Source: Hyphomicrobium denitrificans 1NES1 (GTDB lineage: Bacteria > Pseudomonadota > Alphaproteobacteria > Rhizobiales > Hyphomicrobiaceae). From it: a stretch of 64,000 nt of DNA. A program made the translations under genes and the position numbers. This document shows positions 8,713-17,313 of this stretch, one piece after another; the first letter of the stretch is position 1, and the number at the start of each line of letters is the position of its first letter. The stretch lies in NCBI RefSeq assembly GCF_000230975.2, contig NC_021172.1, forward strand, positions 62,001 through 126,000, given 5' to 3'. Under the pieces are notes generated by a model that saw only the letters and a program-made list of their open reading frames with translations, did no database searches and was not told the DNA's origin.

Positions 8713-10380
8713 ATGTTTAGCGTGTCGGCGCTAGCGCGCGTCAGAAATTCTGCGATTGCAACTCTGATTTTTGCTGCTGCCTTCAGTCTTGCAAATGGCG
8801 CCGAGGCGCGTAATCGCGTTCGCGATGGCGGCGAGACTCAAGTGACGCAGCAAGACCTCGCCGGTAAGCCTGTGGTGGCGGTCGTTTCGATCAAGGATCA
8901 GCGTATCTCCGTCTATGATGCCAATGGCGAAGTGCTGCATGCCGGCGTATCGACGGGGCAGACAGGTTACGAAACGCCGGTCGGCGTTTACAGCGTGCTT
9001 CAGAAGCAGGAAGAGCACTATTCGAACATCTACGACGATGCGTCGATGCCGTTCATGCAGCGCATTACGTGGTCGGGCATCGCGCTCCACGCCGGCGTAT
9101 TGCCGGGTTATCCGGCGTCGCATGGCTGCGTGCGGATGCCCTATGAATTCTCCCAGCAGTTGTTTCCTCTGACGCGGCTGGGTTTGCGCGTCGTCATTGC
9201 TCACGATGACGTCGCACCGACCGATATTTCGCATGCATTGCTTCCGAAGCCGTTACCGGCAGGCGAGGCTGCGGTCGCTGTTCCTGCGACCTTTGAGAGC
9301 GATGTTACCGACCAGGACGATCTCAATATCTTCGAGCCGGATGTTTCAAAGTGGCCGGCGCGTGCGGCTCAAATGCAGGCGCTCAAGGCCGCCGCATCAA
9401 AAAAAAGCCTCCAGGCGCAGACGGCGATCTCGCAAGCCGACGAGTTGAAGGCTGTCGTCGCCGACAAAAAAGCCATTCACGCAAAAGCCCTGAAGCAGCT
9501 CAAGCGCGCGGAGGCGGCGAAAAAGGCTTCCGATGAAAAGGTTGCGCGAGCCGATCGCACCCTTCTTGCCGCAAAAACGCCCGCCGCGATGAAACGGGCG
9601 CAGGATCGGAAAGACAAAGTTGCGGCTGCGGCGAAAATCGTCAACGACAAGTACGATGCGGCGAAAGCCAGCGTTGCTGCAGCGGAGAAGGAGCTGGCGG
9701 CCGCGACGGCGGAATGGGCGAAGGTCGAGGACGCCAGGAAGACGGCCGTGGCGGCAATGCAGATTGCAAAGTGGAGGATGTATCCGGTTTCGATGTTCAT
9801 CAGCCGGAAGACGCAGCGCCTTTACGTTCGTCAAGCCAACGAGCCCGTATTCGACGCTCCAATTACGATTTCTCGGCCCGACGAACCCATCGGCACGCAT
9901 GTGTTCACGGCCGTTGACTATAAAGATCAGGCCAAAGACCTGCGCTGGCAGGTCGTTTCGATCGCGCGACGTTCGGCTGAGGATACCGATTCCGGTTCGC
10001 ACAAGAAGCGGCGCGTTGCCGATCTCGACTACAGCGCACCTCCGACCGATGTGGGACAGGCGTCCGCCGCCCTCGACCGCATCACAATTCCGCCGGAGGT
10101 GGCGTCGCGGATTTCCGGATACGTGTGGCCGGGATCTTCGCTCATTGTTTCCGACGAGCCGATGAGCAACGAAACAGGCAAGGCGACAGACTTCATCGTC
10201 GTAGTCAGCACCGAACCGCAAGGCGCGCTCAAGAAGAGGCCGCGTAAGACCGCGCCGTCCTATATGCGCGATGATCCTTACGATTATTACGACGGCTACG
10301 ATCGTTACGATCGCTATGACCGTTACGATCGTTACGACCGGCGGTATCGCAATAAACCGACGTTCTTCAATTGGTGGTGA
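8713..10380 (+). CDS. L,D-transpeptidase (YkuD) with coiled coil and Tyr-Asp-Arg tail
   Basis: A 555-residue exported enzyme that should form 3-3 crosslinks or attach proteins to peptidoglycan. A signal peptide covers residues 1-30. The YkuD domain spans about 52-165, with His126 and the SHGC motif at 136-139 (catalytic Cys139, Arg141). Residues about 205-345 are an Ala/Lys/Glu-rich coiled coil. Residues about 350-500 contain a sheet-rich segment (SMFISRKTQRLYVRQ) that resembles the start of a second YkuD-type fold but lacks the HGC motif. The last 35 residues are an arginine/tyrosine/aspartate repeat encoded by a near-tandem DNA repeat at about 10300-10345. A strong hairpin follows the stop. 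Confidence 0.9.
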   Translation: MFSVSALARVRNSAIATLIFAAAFSLANGAEARNRVRDGGETQVTQQDLAGKPVVAVVSIKDQRISVYDANGEVLHAGVSTGQTGYETPVGVYSVLQKQEEHYSNIYDDASMPFMQRITWSGIALHAGVLPGYPASHGCVRMPYEFSQQLFPLTRLGLRVVIAHDDVAPTDISHALLPKPLPAGEAAVAVPATFESDVTDQDDLNIFEPDVSKWPARAAQMQALKAAASKKSLQAQTAISQADELKAVVADKKAIHAKALKQLKRAEAAKKASDEKVARADRTLLAAKTPAAMKRAQDRKDKVAAAAKIVNDKYDAAKASVAAAEKELAAATAEWAKVEDARKTAVAAMQIAKWRMYPVSMFISRKTQRLYVRQANEPVFDAPITISRPDEPIGTHVFTAVDYKDQAKDLRWQVVSIARRSAEDTDSGSHKKRRVADLDYSAPPTDVGQASAALDRITIPPEVASRISGYVWPGSSLIVSDEPMSNETGKATDFIVVVSTEPQGALKKRPRKTAPSYMRDDPYDYYDGYDRYDRYDRYDRYDRRYRNKPTFFNWW

Positions 10381-10389
10381 CCAGTTGCA

Positions 10390-10412
10390 GTGGCCGCTTC
10401 CGGAGCGGCCAC
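10390..10412 (+). terminator. Hairpin terminator between convergent genes
   Basis: GTGGCCGCT (10390-10398) and AGCGGCCAC (10404-10412) form a perfect 9-bp stem with a TCCGG loop, followed by TAGGTTTT. It sits between the L,D-transpeptidase stop and the slipin stop and may serve both strands. Confidence 0.7.
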
Positions 10413-11170
10413 TAGGTTTTCTCCGAATCCGATTTCAAGGTCGCGATCGCTTCATGCACGGTCGTCATGAATTGGGCCGGGAAGAAGATCGTCGAATTCT
10501 TTTCCGTCGCGATCTCGGCCATTGTCTGCAAGGTGCGGAGCTGCAGGGCAACCGGGTGGGTTGCTATGATGTCGGCCGCTTCGCCTAAACGCATTGCTGC
10601 CTGGAATTCCCCCTCCGCAGCAACGATTTTGGCACGCCGTTCGCGTTCTGCTTCGGCTTCCTTTGCCATCGCGCGCTGCATGTTGTCGGGAAGAATGATG
10701 TCCTTGATCTCAACAGCAGTTACCTGAGCGCCCCACGGCTCGGTATGCTGGTCGATGACATTCTTGATCTGCTCGTTGACGTCGATCGTTTGAGCCAAGA
10801 GCTGGTCGAGTGAAAAACGGCCGACAACTTTGCGCACGGTCGTTTGGCTGATCTGGTTGATCGCTTCGTAGACGTTCTCGATCGCTATCACTGCCTTTTC
10901 GGGATCGCTGACATGGTAATAGGCGACGGCGGCAATATCGATCGAGACGTTATCCTTGGTGATGATCTTCTGGGAGGGGATCTCCATCGTTACGGTGCGG
11001 AGGGAGACGCGCTGCATCGTTTGGAACGGGGTGAAGATCAACGTCATTCCGGGGCCACGGACGCCCTCGAATTTCCCGAGCAGAAAGGCGACGCCGCGCT
11101 CGTACTGCCGCAATATGCGGATCGAGCTTGCGAGATAGATGAGGACGATCAGAGCAATGACTATTCCCAT
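10412..11170 (-). CDS. Slipin (stomatin/prohibitin-like SPFH protein)
   Basis: A 252-residue membrane-scaffold protein. One N-terminal hydrophobic helix (MGIVIALIVLIYLASSI) is followed directly by the SPFH/band 7 domain: QYERGVAFLLGKF, GPGMTLIFTPFQT, and the coiled-coil region with KEAEAERERRAKIVAAEGE. It ends with a short C-terminal segment. Slipins usually stand beside an NfeD protein; none is present here, so it belongs to the stand-alone type. Expected role: organisation of inner-membrane microdomains. The upstream marC gene is in the same direction but 32 bases away and broken. Confidence 0.92.
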   Translation of the reverse strand: MGIVIALIVLIYLASSIRILRQYERGVAFLLGKFEGVRGPGMTLIFTPFQTMQRVSLRTVTMEIPSQKIITKDNVSIDIAAVAYYHVSDPEKAVIAIENVYEAINQISQTTVRKVVGRFSLDQLLAQTIDVNEQIKNVIDQHTEPWGAQVTAVEIKDIILPDNMQRAMAKEAEAERERRAKIVAAEGEFQAAMRLGEAADIIATHPVALQLRTLQTMAEIATEKNSTIFFPAQFMTTVHEAIATLKSDSEKT

Positions 11171-11237
11171 CGCTTTTCCACTCCCTGCTGTCGGACGCGA
11201 GCCTAGGTGATTTCACTTAGTCGGGGAAGCCGCGGTT

Positions 11238-11895
11238 TTATCGTGACCGGGCGAGCGTGGTGGCGATTGCTCCTTGTGCGCCGGAGATCAGGATCTGAAC
11301 GCCGATGCAGAGCAGAAGGAAAGCCGACAGGCGCGTGAGGACGCGCGCACGCGCGGGACCGAGCAGCGATACGAGGCGATCCGCGGAGGCGTAGCAGATC
11401 GCGACGACGAGCGGCTCCCGATGCGCCGGCGTAGAACGGCAGCAAGGACTCCGTCGTAGACGGGCGACTGGCGCTGAGCGCAATCGCGACGGAAATCGTG
11501 CCCGGCCCTGTCGTGAAGGGCATCGTCAGAGGAAAGAAAGCAACGTCGCTTTCTCCCGCGGCCGAAGCGGCGTGGTCGTGCTTGCGATCCTCGTTCTCCT
11601 TGGGGTCGTAGAGCATGCCCCACGCACTCGCGGCGACGACGAGGCCTCCCGCAACGCGAAGCGCTTCGATGCTGACGCCGAAGAAGCTCATCAAGGACGC
11701 GCCGATCCAGAGCGACACCAGCATAACGATGGCGGAGTAAACCGCGACGCGATAGGCGAGCGTTATTCTTTCGGCATGGGGCCGGCCAATGGTCACCTGG
11801 CTGTAGATCAGCGCGCCGCCGATCGGGTTGACGATCGAGAACAGCGCCGGCAAGGCAACCAGGAAGCTACCGACCATGCCGCTGATAATGTCCAT
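11238..11895 (-). pseudogene. marC: MarC-family membrane protein, frameshifted
   Basis: The first frame (start 11895) gives a normal MarC N-terminus: SIVNPIGGALIYSQV and, later, PLTMPFTTGPGTISVAIA. After FYAGASGAA the frame turns into arginine-rich nonsense. The expected C-terminus (VVAICYASADRLVSLLG, then RLSAFLLLCIGVQIL) continues in another frame and stops at 11238. The switch lies near 11420. The whole span is 658 bases, 219 codons plus one, so one inserted or two deleted bases explain it. An intact product would have the normal MarC length of about 219 residues and six helices. This is either a real mutation or a sequencing error. Confidence 0.85.
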
Positions 11896-11998
11896 GGGTC
11901 CAATTCGATTTTCGGTGTGATGAGGTGCCCGTAGCTGATTCTATTAGTGCCCTTGCATTCGCTAAGGAAGCCGCCTTCGTTCATCCGATAGCCGTTGC

Positions 11999-12472
11999 CT
12001 ACCAGGTGTTTGCTCGCTCGGCGCCGCCAAAGACTTCATCGAGACGTCGTTTCGTGGCTGCCGTTATGGTCCTGGGGAGGCGGTCGAGGGCGAAAAATCG
12101 TTGTTCTGAGATTTCGGCATTGGCTGCGGGGATGTGATCCTGTCGCCAATGCTCGACGATAAAGAGCACGACGTGATCGCCGGGAAAAACCTCGAAGTTC
12201 GTGTAGATTCCGAAAAGCCGAGCCGGTTGCACGAGGATTACGCCTGCTTCTTCGTTCAATTCGCGGCATAAGGCGCGGTCTATCGTTTCGCGTCGCTCGA
12301 CTCCGCCGCCGGGAAAATGCCAGCCGGGGCGATAGCCGTGACGGACCAACAGAACCTCGGAGGCTGCGTTAGCGATAACGCCTTGCACGCCGAGCGTCAC
12401 AAGATCGGAACGTCGCGAGAGATGAGATGCAAGCTGCAGCGGCACGGTCAAAGCCTCCAGCCGTAGAGCCAA
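11999..12472 (-). CDS. Nudix hydrolase
   Basis: A 157-residue hydrolase of nucleoside diphosphates linked to another group. The Nudix box is complete: Gly56, Glu62, Arg70-Glu71, Glu74-Glu75 and Gly77 (GX5EX7REXXEEXG). The preceding strand VLLVRHGYRPGWHFPGGG is typical of Nudix proteins that act on mRNA caps, sugar nucleotides or oxidised nucleotides; the exact substrate is not deducible. Its start lies inside the 3' end of the flavin monooxygenase gene (25-base overlap), so the two are likely translationally coupled. Confidence 0.9.
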   Translation of the reverse strand: MALRLEALTVPLQLASHLSRRSDLVTLGVQGVIANAASEVLLVRHGYRPGWHFPGGGVERRETIDRALCRELNEEAGVILVQPARLFGIYTNFEVFPGDHVVLFIVEHWRQDHIPAANAEISEQRFFALDRLPRTITAATKRRLDEVFGGAERANTW

Positions 12473-13629
12473 TCAAAGCCGGCCATGACGCGCGCAGGTG
12501 GCGCGAGGCGCATCGTCATGTTGCGGGCGAGACCGGCAGCACCGGCCATATGATAGATGCGTCCGTTTTGTTGCGACGCTTCGGCGACGCGGCGTGCGCG
12601 CGGGCGGCGTGCCAGCTCGTAACTTCGCAGCGACGATTCTATGTTGTTTCGCCCATCGTCGAGGGAGGCGGCCAACATCATCGCGTCTTCGAGCGCGAGC
12701 ACCGCGCCTTGCGCAAGGAACGGCAGTACGGGATGCGCCGCATCTCCGAGCAGGACGGCGCGGCCGTTCGACCAGCGGTCGAGCGGCGACATTGTGTAAA
12801 GCGACCAGCAACGCCAATCGTCGGCTTTTGCGACGAGTGCTTGCAAGGGGTGCGCAAAATTGCAGACCTTCTCGCGCACGGTTTCGGCAGACGCGGACGT
12901 ATCCCATCCCGGATCGCGCAACGGATCGTCGGCGACGACGATGAGCGCGATGTCGCGTCCGGCGTTGACAGGATAATGGACGACGTGGGCGCCGGGCGCG
13001 AGCCAGATGTGGACGGCGTTGGGTGTCAGTTCAGCGACAAGATCGTCGGCTGGAATGACGCAGCGAAATGCCGCTTTCCCAACGGGTTGCGGACCGGCTC
13101 CAGACGCGACCTCGTTGCGAAGGTTCGACCAAAGTCCATCGGCGCAGACGAGTGCTGACGCGTTTAGAATCTCGCCGTCGCTGCTGGTTGCTCTGACGCT
13201 TTCGTTCTGAGTGGCGAACGAAACGATCTCGACGCCGGTTCGCAGCTCGATTAGCGGAGTCGCTTCGGCGCGCTCGCGCAGCGCCCAATGCAGATCTTTC
13301 CGATGCGCCGTCCAATAGGGGGTGCCGTGCCGCTCCGCGATCCACGTACCCAGCGGCAGGCGTGTCAGCTCGTGCCCTGTTTTACCCTCACGGACGCTTA
13401 GGGCATCCGGCGTGGCGGCACGGCTCTCAAGAAGCTCCGCGACGCCGAGGCGCTGCAGAATGCGCGTGCCGTTCGGCCCGATCTGTATCCCTGCGCCTTC
13501 TTCGGGAAACGCGGCACGGCGTTCGTAGACTTCCGACGCGATACCATGCTCGGAAAGCGCGAGTGCCGTCGCGATGCCGCCGATGCCGCCGCCTGCAATT
13601 GCGACACGAGAGGGTTTCGTGCTCATCAT
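12448..13629 (-). CDS. FAD-dependent aromatic monooxygenase (UbiH/salicylate hydroxylase-like)
   Basis: A 393-residue group A flavin monooxygenase using NAD(P)H and O2. The FAD dinucleotide motif is near the start (IAGGGIGGIATALAL), the second signature is LVCADGLWS, and the FAD ribityl motif is LLGDAAHPVLPFLAQGA. Arrangement and length match 3-hydroxybenzoate or salicylate hydroxylase-like enzymes. The substrate is unknown, and there are no other aromatic-degradation genes nearby. The gene is followed by, and overlaps, the Nudix hydrolase gene. Confidence 0.9.
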   Translation of the reverse strand: MMSTKPSRVAIAGGGIGGIATALALSEHGIASEVYERRAAFPEEGAGIQIGPNGTRILQRLGVAELLESRAATPDALSVREGKTGHELTRLPLGTWIAERHGTPYWTAHRKDLHWALRERAEATPLIELRTGVEIVSFATQNESVRATSSDGEILNASALVCADGLWSNLRNEVASGAGPQPVGKAAFRCVIPADDLVAELTPNAVHIWLAPGAHVVHYPVNAGRDIALIVVADDPLRDPGWDTSASAETVREKVCNFAHPLQALVAKADDWRCWSLYTMSPLDRWSNGRAVLLGDAAHPVLPFLAQGAVLALEDAMMLAASLDDGRNNIESSLRSYELARRPRARRVAEASQQNGRIYHMAGAAGLARNMTMRLAPPARVMAGFDWLYGWRL

Positions 13630-13671
13630 CCGCCGCGCCTGATCTGAGGGGCGCTCCGGTACATCGGTCGA

Positions 13672-13914
13672 TCAGGCGGCGTCGGAGACGAGGCTGTTCT
13701 TCGGATCGCTCTCGCCGGCCTTGAGGCGCGGATCGTAGATGTAGAGCGTCGAGCAATACGGGCAGAGGATCTGATTATCCTGCCCCATGTCGAGATAGAT
13801 GTGCGGATGGTCGAACGGCGGGCGCGCGCCCATGCAGTTGAATTCCTTGACGCCGATGAAAATGCGTTCAGCACCGACGTCGTTTGCGAAATGAGGGATC
13901 AGTGCTCCGGCCAT
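13672..13914 (-). CDS. Zinc-finger protein, NDUFS6-like (zf-CHCC)
   Basis: An 80-residue protein starting at the ATG at 13914, which has AAGGG about 8 bases upstream; a longer frame to 14022 runs into the neighbouring gene and is unlikely. The zinc ligands are visible as Cys in EFNCMGARPPFDHPHIYL (Cys and His) and CPYC in ILCPYCSTLYIYD. This is the pattern of the small mitochondrial complex I subunit NDUFS6 and its alphaproteobacterial homologue. Association with respiratory complex I is known for the family; here it is inferred. Divergent from the hydrolase at 14021. Confidence 0.85.
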   Translation of the reverse strand: MAGALIPHFANDVGAERIFIGVKEFNCMGARPPFDHPHIYLDMGQDNQILCPYCSTLYIYDPRLKAGESDPKNSLVSDAA

Positions 13915-14020
13915 GCGACGCCCTTTTGCGAATTGGAGATTTGCGGCCGCACCATACCTTCTCGGCCGCAATGATGGTAGGGGAGATACCCCATACTTGC
14001 AGCCAGTGGGTAGCGACGGC

Positions 14021-14779
14021 ATGAAGCAGTTCGACAGTGCGGGCGTTGATATCGCCTATCTCGATACCGGCGCCGGCAGGGTAAAGCCGCCGGTTTTGCT
14101 GATCCACGGCTTTGCTTCAAACGTCGAGACGAACTGGGTCAATACCGGATGGGTCTATTTTCTCAGCAAAGCCGGATATCGCGTAATCGCCTTAGACAAC
14201 CGGGGCCACGGGCAAAGCCAGAAACTCCATGAATTGACGGATTACGGCGCGCCGCTGATGGCCGAAGATGCCCGGCGGCTGCTCGACCACCTCAGCATCG
14301 CGCGTGCGCATGTTATCGGTTATTCGATGGGTGCGCGCATTGCCGCATTTCTGGCGCTGGCGCATCCGGAGCGAGTCGACCATGTCGTTTTCGGCGGACT
14401 TGGCATCAACATGGTGCGGGGCTTGGCTGGGACGGGGCCGATTGCGCGGGCACTCGAGGCGGAGAGCATCGAGGATGTCAGCAATCCCACAGCACGGACC
14501 TTCCGCGCATTCGCAGAGCAGACGAAAAGCGATCTCAAGGCACTTGCGGCGTGTATTCGTTCAGCGCGCGCGCCGATCACGGCAGAGATGGTCGCGTCGA
14601 TTTCGGCGCCCGTTCTCGTTGCGGTCGGTGAGACCGACGTGATCGGCGGGTCGGCGGACGAGCTTGCTAAGATAATTCCGGGCGCGCGGGCTATTACGAT
14701 GGCCGGTCGCGATCACAATCGGGCCGTCGGAGACCGGACGTTCAAGGCCGAGGTTCTGGCTTTTCTTGAAGGCCGCTGA
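14021..14779 (+). CDS. Alpha/beta hydrolase
   Basis: A 252-residue serine hydrolase. The start at 14021 (MKQFDSAGVDIAYLD) is chosen because the upstream extension to 13913 overlaps the divergent zinc-finger gene. The oxyanion motif is LLIHGFASN, the nucleophile elbow is GYSMGARIA, the acid Asp is in VGETDVIGG and the His is in GRDHNRAVG. Cap regions are short. Substrates of this family are esters or similar; this one cannot be specified. Confidence 0.9.
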   Translation: MKQFDSAGVDIAYLDTGAGRVKPPVLLIHGFASNVETNWVNTGWVYFLSKAGYRVIALDNRGHGQSQKLHELTDYGAPLMAEDARRLLDHLSIARAHVIGYSMGARIAAFLALAHPERVDHVVFGGLGINMVRGLAGTGPIARALEAESIEDVSNPTARTFRAFAEQTKSDLKALAACIRSARAPITAEMVASISAPVLVAVGETDVIGGSADELAKIIPGARAITMAGRDHNRAVGDRTFKAEVLAFLEGR

Positions 14780-15287
14780 CTACGGCAGCGGGCAATTATT
14801 GCTCCGACGGCCGTTGGCTGGCTCCACAATTGAGACGGATGTGGCAACGCCAGACATCCAGGTATGTCAAGCACATGCCCGCGAGGCGCGGGCTGCCTCG
14901 CGGGTATTCTCAATTATACGCTCCTTCGCACGTCTTTGGATCGGTACGCGGTACATCTCCGATCCCAGACGTGGAGTTGGCGCATTCCGGGCTGGTACGC
15001 GGGACGTGTCCGAGCCGGCCAGCGCCTCCAGGAGCACAAGCCCAATAGCGGCGCTCGATGACGCCGGGATTTCAGGCAGATGTCAGGAGAGAATAAACTG
15101 TGGATAACTTGATTAATCCATCTTCTCAATCTTGACGATAGCACGGTTCGCCTCTTGTCGATTCGAGTGCTTGCCTCGGCTTTGACAAGGCGACGGCCAA
15201 AATCAGCCTGAAAAATATGGGATTTTAGAGTGCTGGCGGGCACTTTTTTACTCCCGGTTAACGTTACCTCCGTTTACTCAGCCCGTC
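14780..15287. other. Intergenic region with hairpin
   Basis: About 500 bases without a convincing gene. The one clear structure is the hairpin listed separately at 14878-14904. Short frames here lack ribosome binding sites and family motifs. Confidence 0.4.
14878..14904. terminator. Perfect 10-bp hairpin
   Basis: CCCGCGAGGC (14878-14887) pairs with GCCTCGCGGG (14895-14904) across a 7-base loop. It lies about 100 bases after the hydrolase stop. No T-run follows, so termination is only a possibility. Confidence 0.45.
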
Positions 15288-15974
15288 ATGGTCTCGCGTC
15301 GTATCCGCGTATTCGCTCCGCTGACCGTCCTGCTGCTGTCCGGCCCTGCATTCTTGTCGGGTTGCGGCACCGCCGGGACGAATTTCGTCGTCAAGGACGA
15401 TCCCTGGCGCTCTCCGGAAGAGCGCGCTTGCCTTGCATCCGGCGTCGTCCGCCAAACTGCATTCGTTCATGAGCGTTCGGCGCTCGGCGGTCCGAGTGTG
15501 TGCGGCGCCGAAATTCCCTTTGAGATGTCCGCCGCCGATAACGGGCGTATCGCGCTGGAGCCGCCAGCGTCGCTCCGCTGCCCGATGATTCCGCAGATCG
15601 ACAGCTGGGTGAAGAACGTCGTCGAACCGGCCGCGCGGTACTATTTCCGGCAAGACCTCGCCGGTGTAAAAATTCTCGCCTCCTACTCTTGCCGCCCGAT
15701 GAACAGCGTCGAAGGTGCGCAGATTTCAGAACACGCCTACGCCAACGCCGTCGATATCGGCGGCTTCAGGCTGGCGAACGGCGATACGATCAGTGTGCTG
15801 CATGGCTGGAACGGTTCGGACCGCGAACAGGCCTTTCTGCAGCGCGTTCACGAGGGATCGTGCGATTACTTCACGACCGTGCTCAGTCCCAAATACAACA
15901 GGCTGCACGCCGACCATTTCCATCTCGATCTTGCCCATCACGGGCGCGACGGTTTGATGCGTATCTGCAAGTAG
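15288..15974 (+). CDS. Extensin-like C-terminal domain lipoprotein
   Basis: A 228-residue protein with a lipoprotein signal (LLLSGPAFLSGC). The rest is the bacterial extensin-like C-terminal domain: CGAEIPFEM, RCPMIPQIDSWV, then ASYSCRPMN, the SEHAYANAVDIGGF motif and the HADHFHLDLAHHG motif. The His and Asp residues are arranged as in the M15/LAS metallopeptidase fold, so a peptidoglycan-related zinc peptidase activity is plausible but not shown. Common in alphaproteobacteria. No strong ribosome binding site precedes the ATG, so the start is moderately certain. Confidence 0.88.
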   Translation: MVSRRIRVFAPLTVLLLSGPAFLSGCGTAGTNFVVKDDPWRSPEERACLASGVVRQTAFVHERSALGGPSVCGAEIPFEMSAADNGRIALEPPASLRCPMIPQIDSWVKNVVEPAARYYFRQDLAGVKILASYSCRPMNSVEGAQISEHAYANAVDIGGFRLANGDTISVLHGWNGSDREQAFLQRVHEGSCDYFTTVLSPKYNRLHADHFHLDLAHHGRDGLMRICK

Positions 15975-16034
15975 CGCCCGCGGCGGCGTGCGGGCGTGGG
16001 TGCAGAAACGCTGCAAATCCGCTAGAAGCGGCTC

Positions 16035-16682
16035 ATGACCTGGGATCACGATCCGCCGCCGGGAGCGCGACGCGGCTACCATCACGGAAACCTGCGCGAA
16101 GCCCTGATGAAGGCGGCGCTGGACCTGATTGCCGCAAAGGGCCCGGCGGGATTTACGTTCGCGGAAGCTGCGCGGGCGGCGGGTGTCAGCCCCGCGGCGC
16201 CCTATCGGCATTATCGCGACCGCGATTCGCTAATGGCGGATGTGGCGCGGCGGGCGTTCGAGCTTTTCGAGGCGAAGCTCAAGCAAGCCTGGGCCAACGG
16301 CACGCCCGATCCGTTTACGGCATTCGAGCGAGTCGGACGCGCCTATCTCGGCTTCGCGCGTGCGGAGCCGGCGCAATATTCCGCGATGTTTGAATCGGGG
16401 CTTTCGTTCCAGGCGTTTCCGGATCTGCACGTTGCGGGCGACCGGGCCTTCAACGTGTTGCGCGATGCGTGTGCGGCGCTGATCGCGTCGATGCCCGAGG
16501 GCAAGCGGCCGCCGGTGGTGATGATGGCGTTGCACATCTGGGCGGAAGCGCATGGCATCGCGTCGCTGTTCGCGCGTGGCGATGAGGCCCGTCGCCCCAT
16601 TCCGATGAGCCCCGAAGACCTGCTCGATGCTGCGGTGCTGATCTATCTTGATGGGCTCGGAGTGCGGCCCAAGGCGGGTTGA
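16035..16682 (+). CDS. TetR/AcrR-family regulator
   Basis: A 215-residue transcription factor. The N-terminal helix-turn-helix lies at about residues 15-65: GNLREALMKAALDLIAAKG, then FTFAEAARAAGVSPAAPYRHY with the typical recognition-helix end YRHYRDRDSL. The ligand-binding half has the WHG-type C-terminal pattern (AYLGFARAEPAQYSAMFE; IWAEAHGIASLF). The ligand is unknown. A 19-bp dyad at 16762-16780, between this gene and the next, is a possible operator. Confidence 0.9.
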   Translation: MTWDHDPPPGARRGYHHGNLREALMKAALDLIAAKGPAGFTFAEAARAAGVSPAAPYRHYRDRDSLMADVARRAFELFEAKLKQAWANGTPDPFTAFERVGRAYLGFARAEPAQYSAMFESGLSFQAFPDLHVAGDRAFNVLRDACAALIASMPEGKRPPVVMMALHIWAEAHGIASLFARGDEARRPIPMSPEDLLDAAVLIYLDGLGVRPKAG

Positions 16683-16761
16683 GCTGAGCCTCCTTTTTGG
16701 GATTTCTGTAAATTCGTCTGCCGGTCACTTGAACTCGGCCCTTGCCGTCCCACCTATGTGA

Positions 16762-16780
16762 ATGTAAAATACATTTACAT
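16762..16780. promoter_or_regulatory. 19-bp inverted repeat, possible operator
   Basis: ATGTAAA (16762-16768) and TTTACAT (16774-16780) are perfect inverted arms around ATACA. It is 24 bases before the DUF2852 start and 80 bases after the TetR stop, in an AT-rich patch within GC-rich DNA. Confidence 0.5.
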
Positions 16781-16804
16781 CCCTAACCGAGGAGAGGGTG
16801 GCGA

Positions 16805-17230
16805 ATGGCGCAAGTGGTTCAGACTCTGGACGATTTCGGCAGGCCGGCGTGGCTCGTCGCAATGGTTCTGGGCTTCGTTCTTTTCTGGCCGATTGGGCTC
16901 ACCATCTTGGCCTATATGCTTTGGAGTGGACGCATGAATTGCGGATGGCACGGTGGACGCGGACGGTGGGACAACCGGTTCGCGGAACGGTTTGGACGGG
17001 CAAAGGATCGCGTCGAGAACGAGATGCGGAATTTCGCACGCGGTGCGTATTCGAGCGGTAATAAAGCGTTCGACGACTATCGCGAGGCGACACTCAAACG
17101 CCTTGAGGAAGAAGAGCGTGAATTCCGCTCGTTTCTCGAGCGTCTCAGACAAGCCAAGGACAAGTCCGAGTTCGACCAGTTCATGGCCGACCGTCGCGAC
17201 CGGCCAGCTGCGAGTGAAGGTGCTGTCTGA
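16805..17230 (+). CDS. DUF2852 membrane protein
   Basis: A 141-residue protein with GAGGAGAGGGTGG just before the ATG. One hydrophobic hairpin covers residues about 17-42 (PAWLVAMVLGFVLFWPIGLTILAYMLW), followed by a Gly/Trp/Arg-rich segment and a charged helical C-terminus with NKAFDDYREATLKRLEEEEREF. This matches the alphaproteobacterial DUF2852 family; the function is unknown. The C-terminal module recurs in the next gene. Confidence 0.85.
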   Translation: MAQVVQTLDDFGRPAWLVAMVLGFVLFWPIGLTILAYMLWSGRMNCGWHGGRGRWDNRFAERFGRAKDRVENEMRNFARGAYSSGNKAFDDYREATLKRLEEEEREFRSFLERLRQAKDKSEFDQFMADRRDRPAASEGAV

Positions 17231-17248
17231 TCGTAAAGGACCATGAGC

Positions 17249-17271
17249 GAGGCGACCGCTGCGGTCGCCTC
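17249..17271 (+). terminator. Hairpin after DUF2852 gene
   Basis: GAGGCGACCG (17249-17258) and CGGTCGCCTC (17262-17271) form a perfect 10-bp stem with a CTG loop, followed by ATTCATTTC. It may attenuate read-through into the paralogous gene. Confidence 0.65.
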
Positions 17272-17313
17272 ATTCATTTCGGGCATGATTTATCGGCCTA
17301 TCGGAGGCGACAG

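Noticed and set aside
10300..10345. Short near-tandem DNA repeats considered as a CRISPR-like array
   Set aside because: They encode the Tyr-Asp-Arg tail in frame within the L,D-transpeptidase; unit size and lack of spacers exclude CRISPR.
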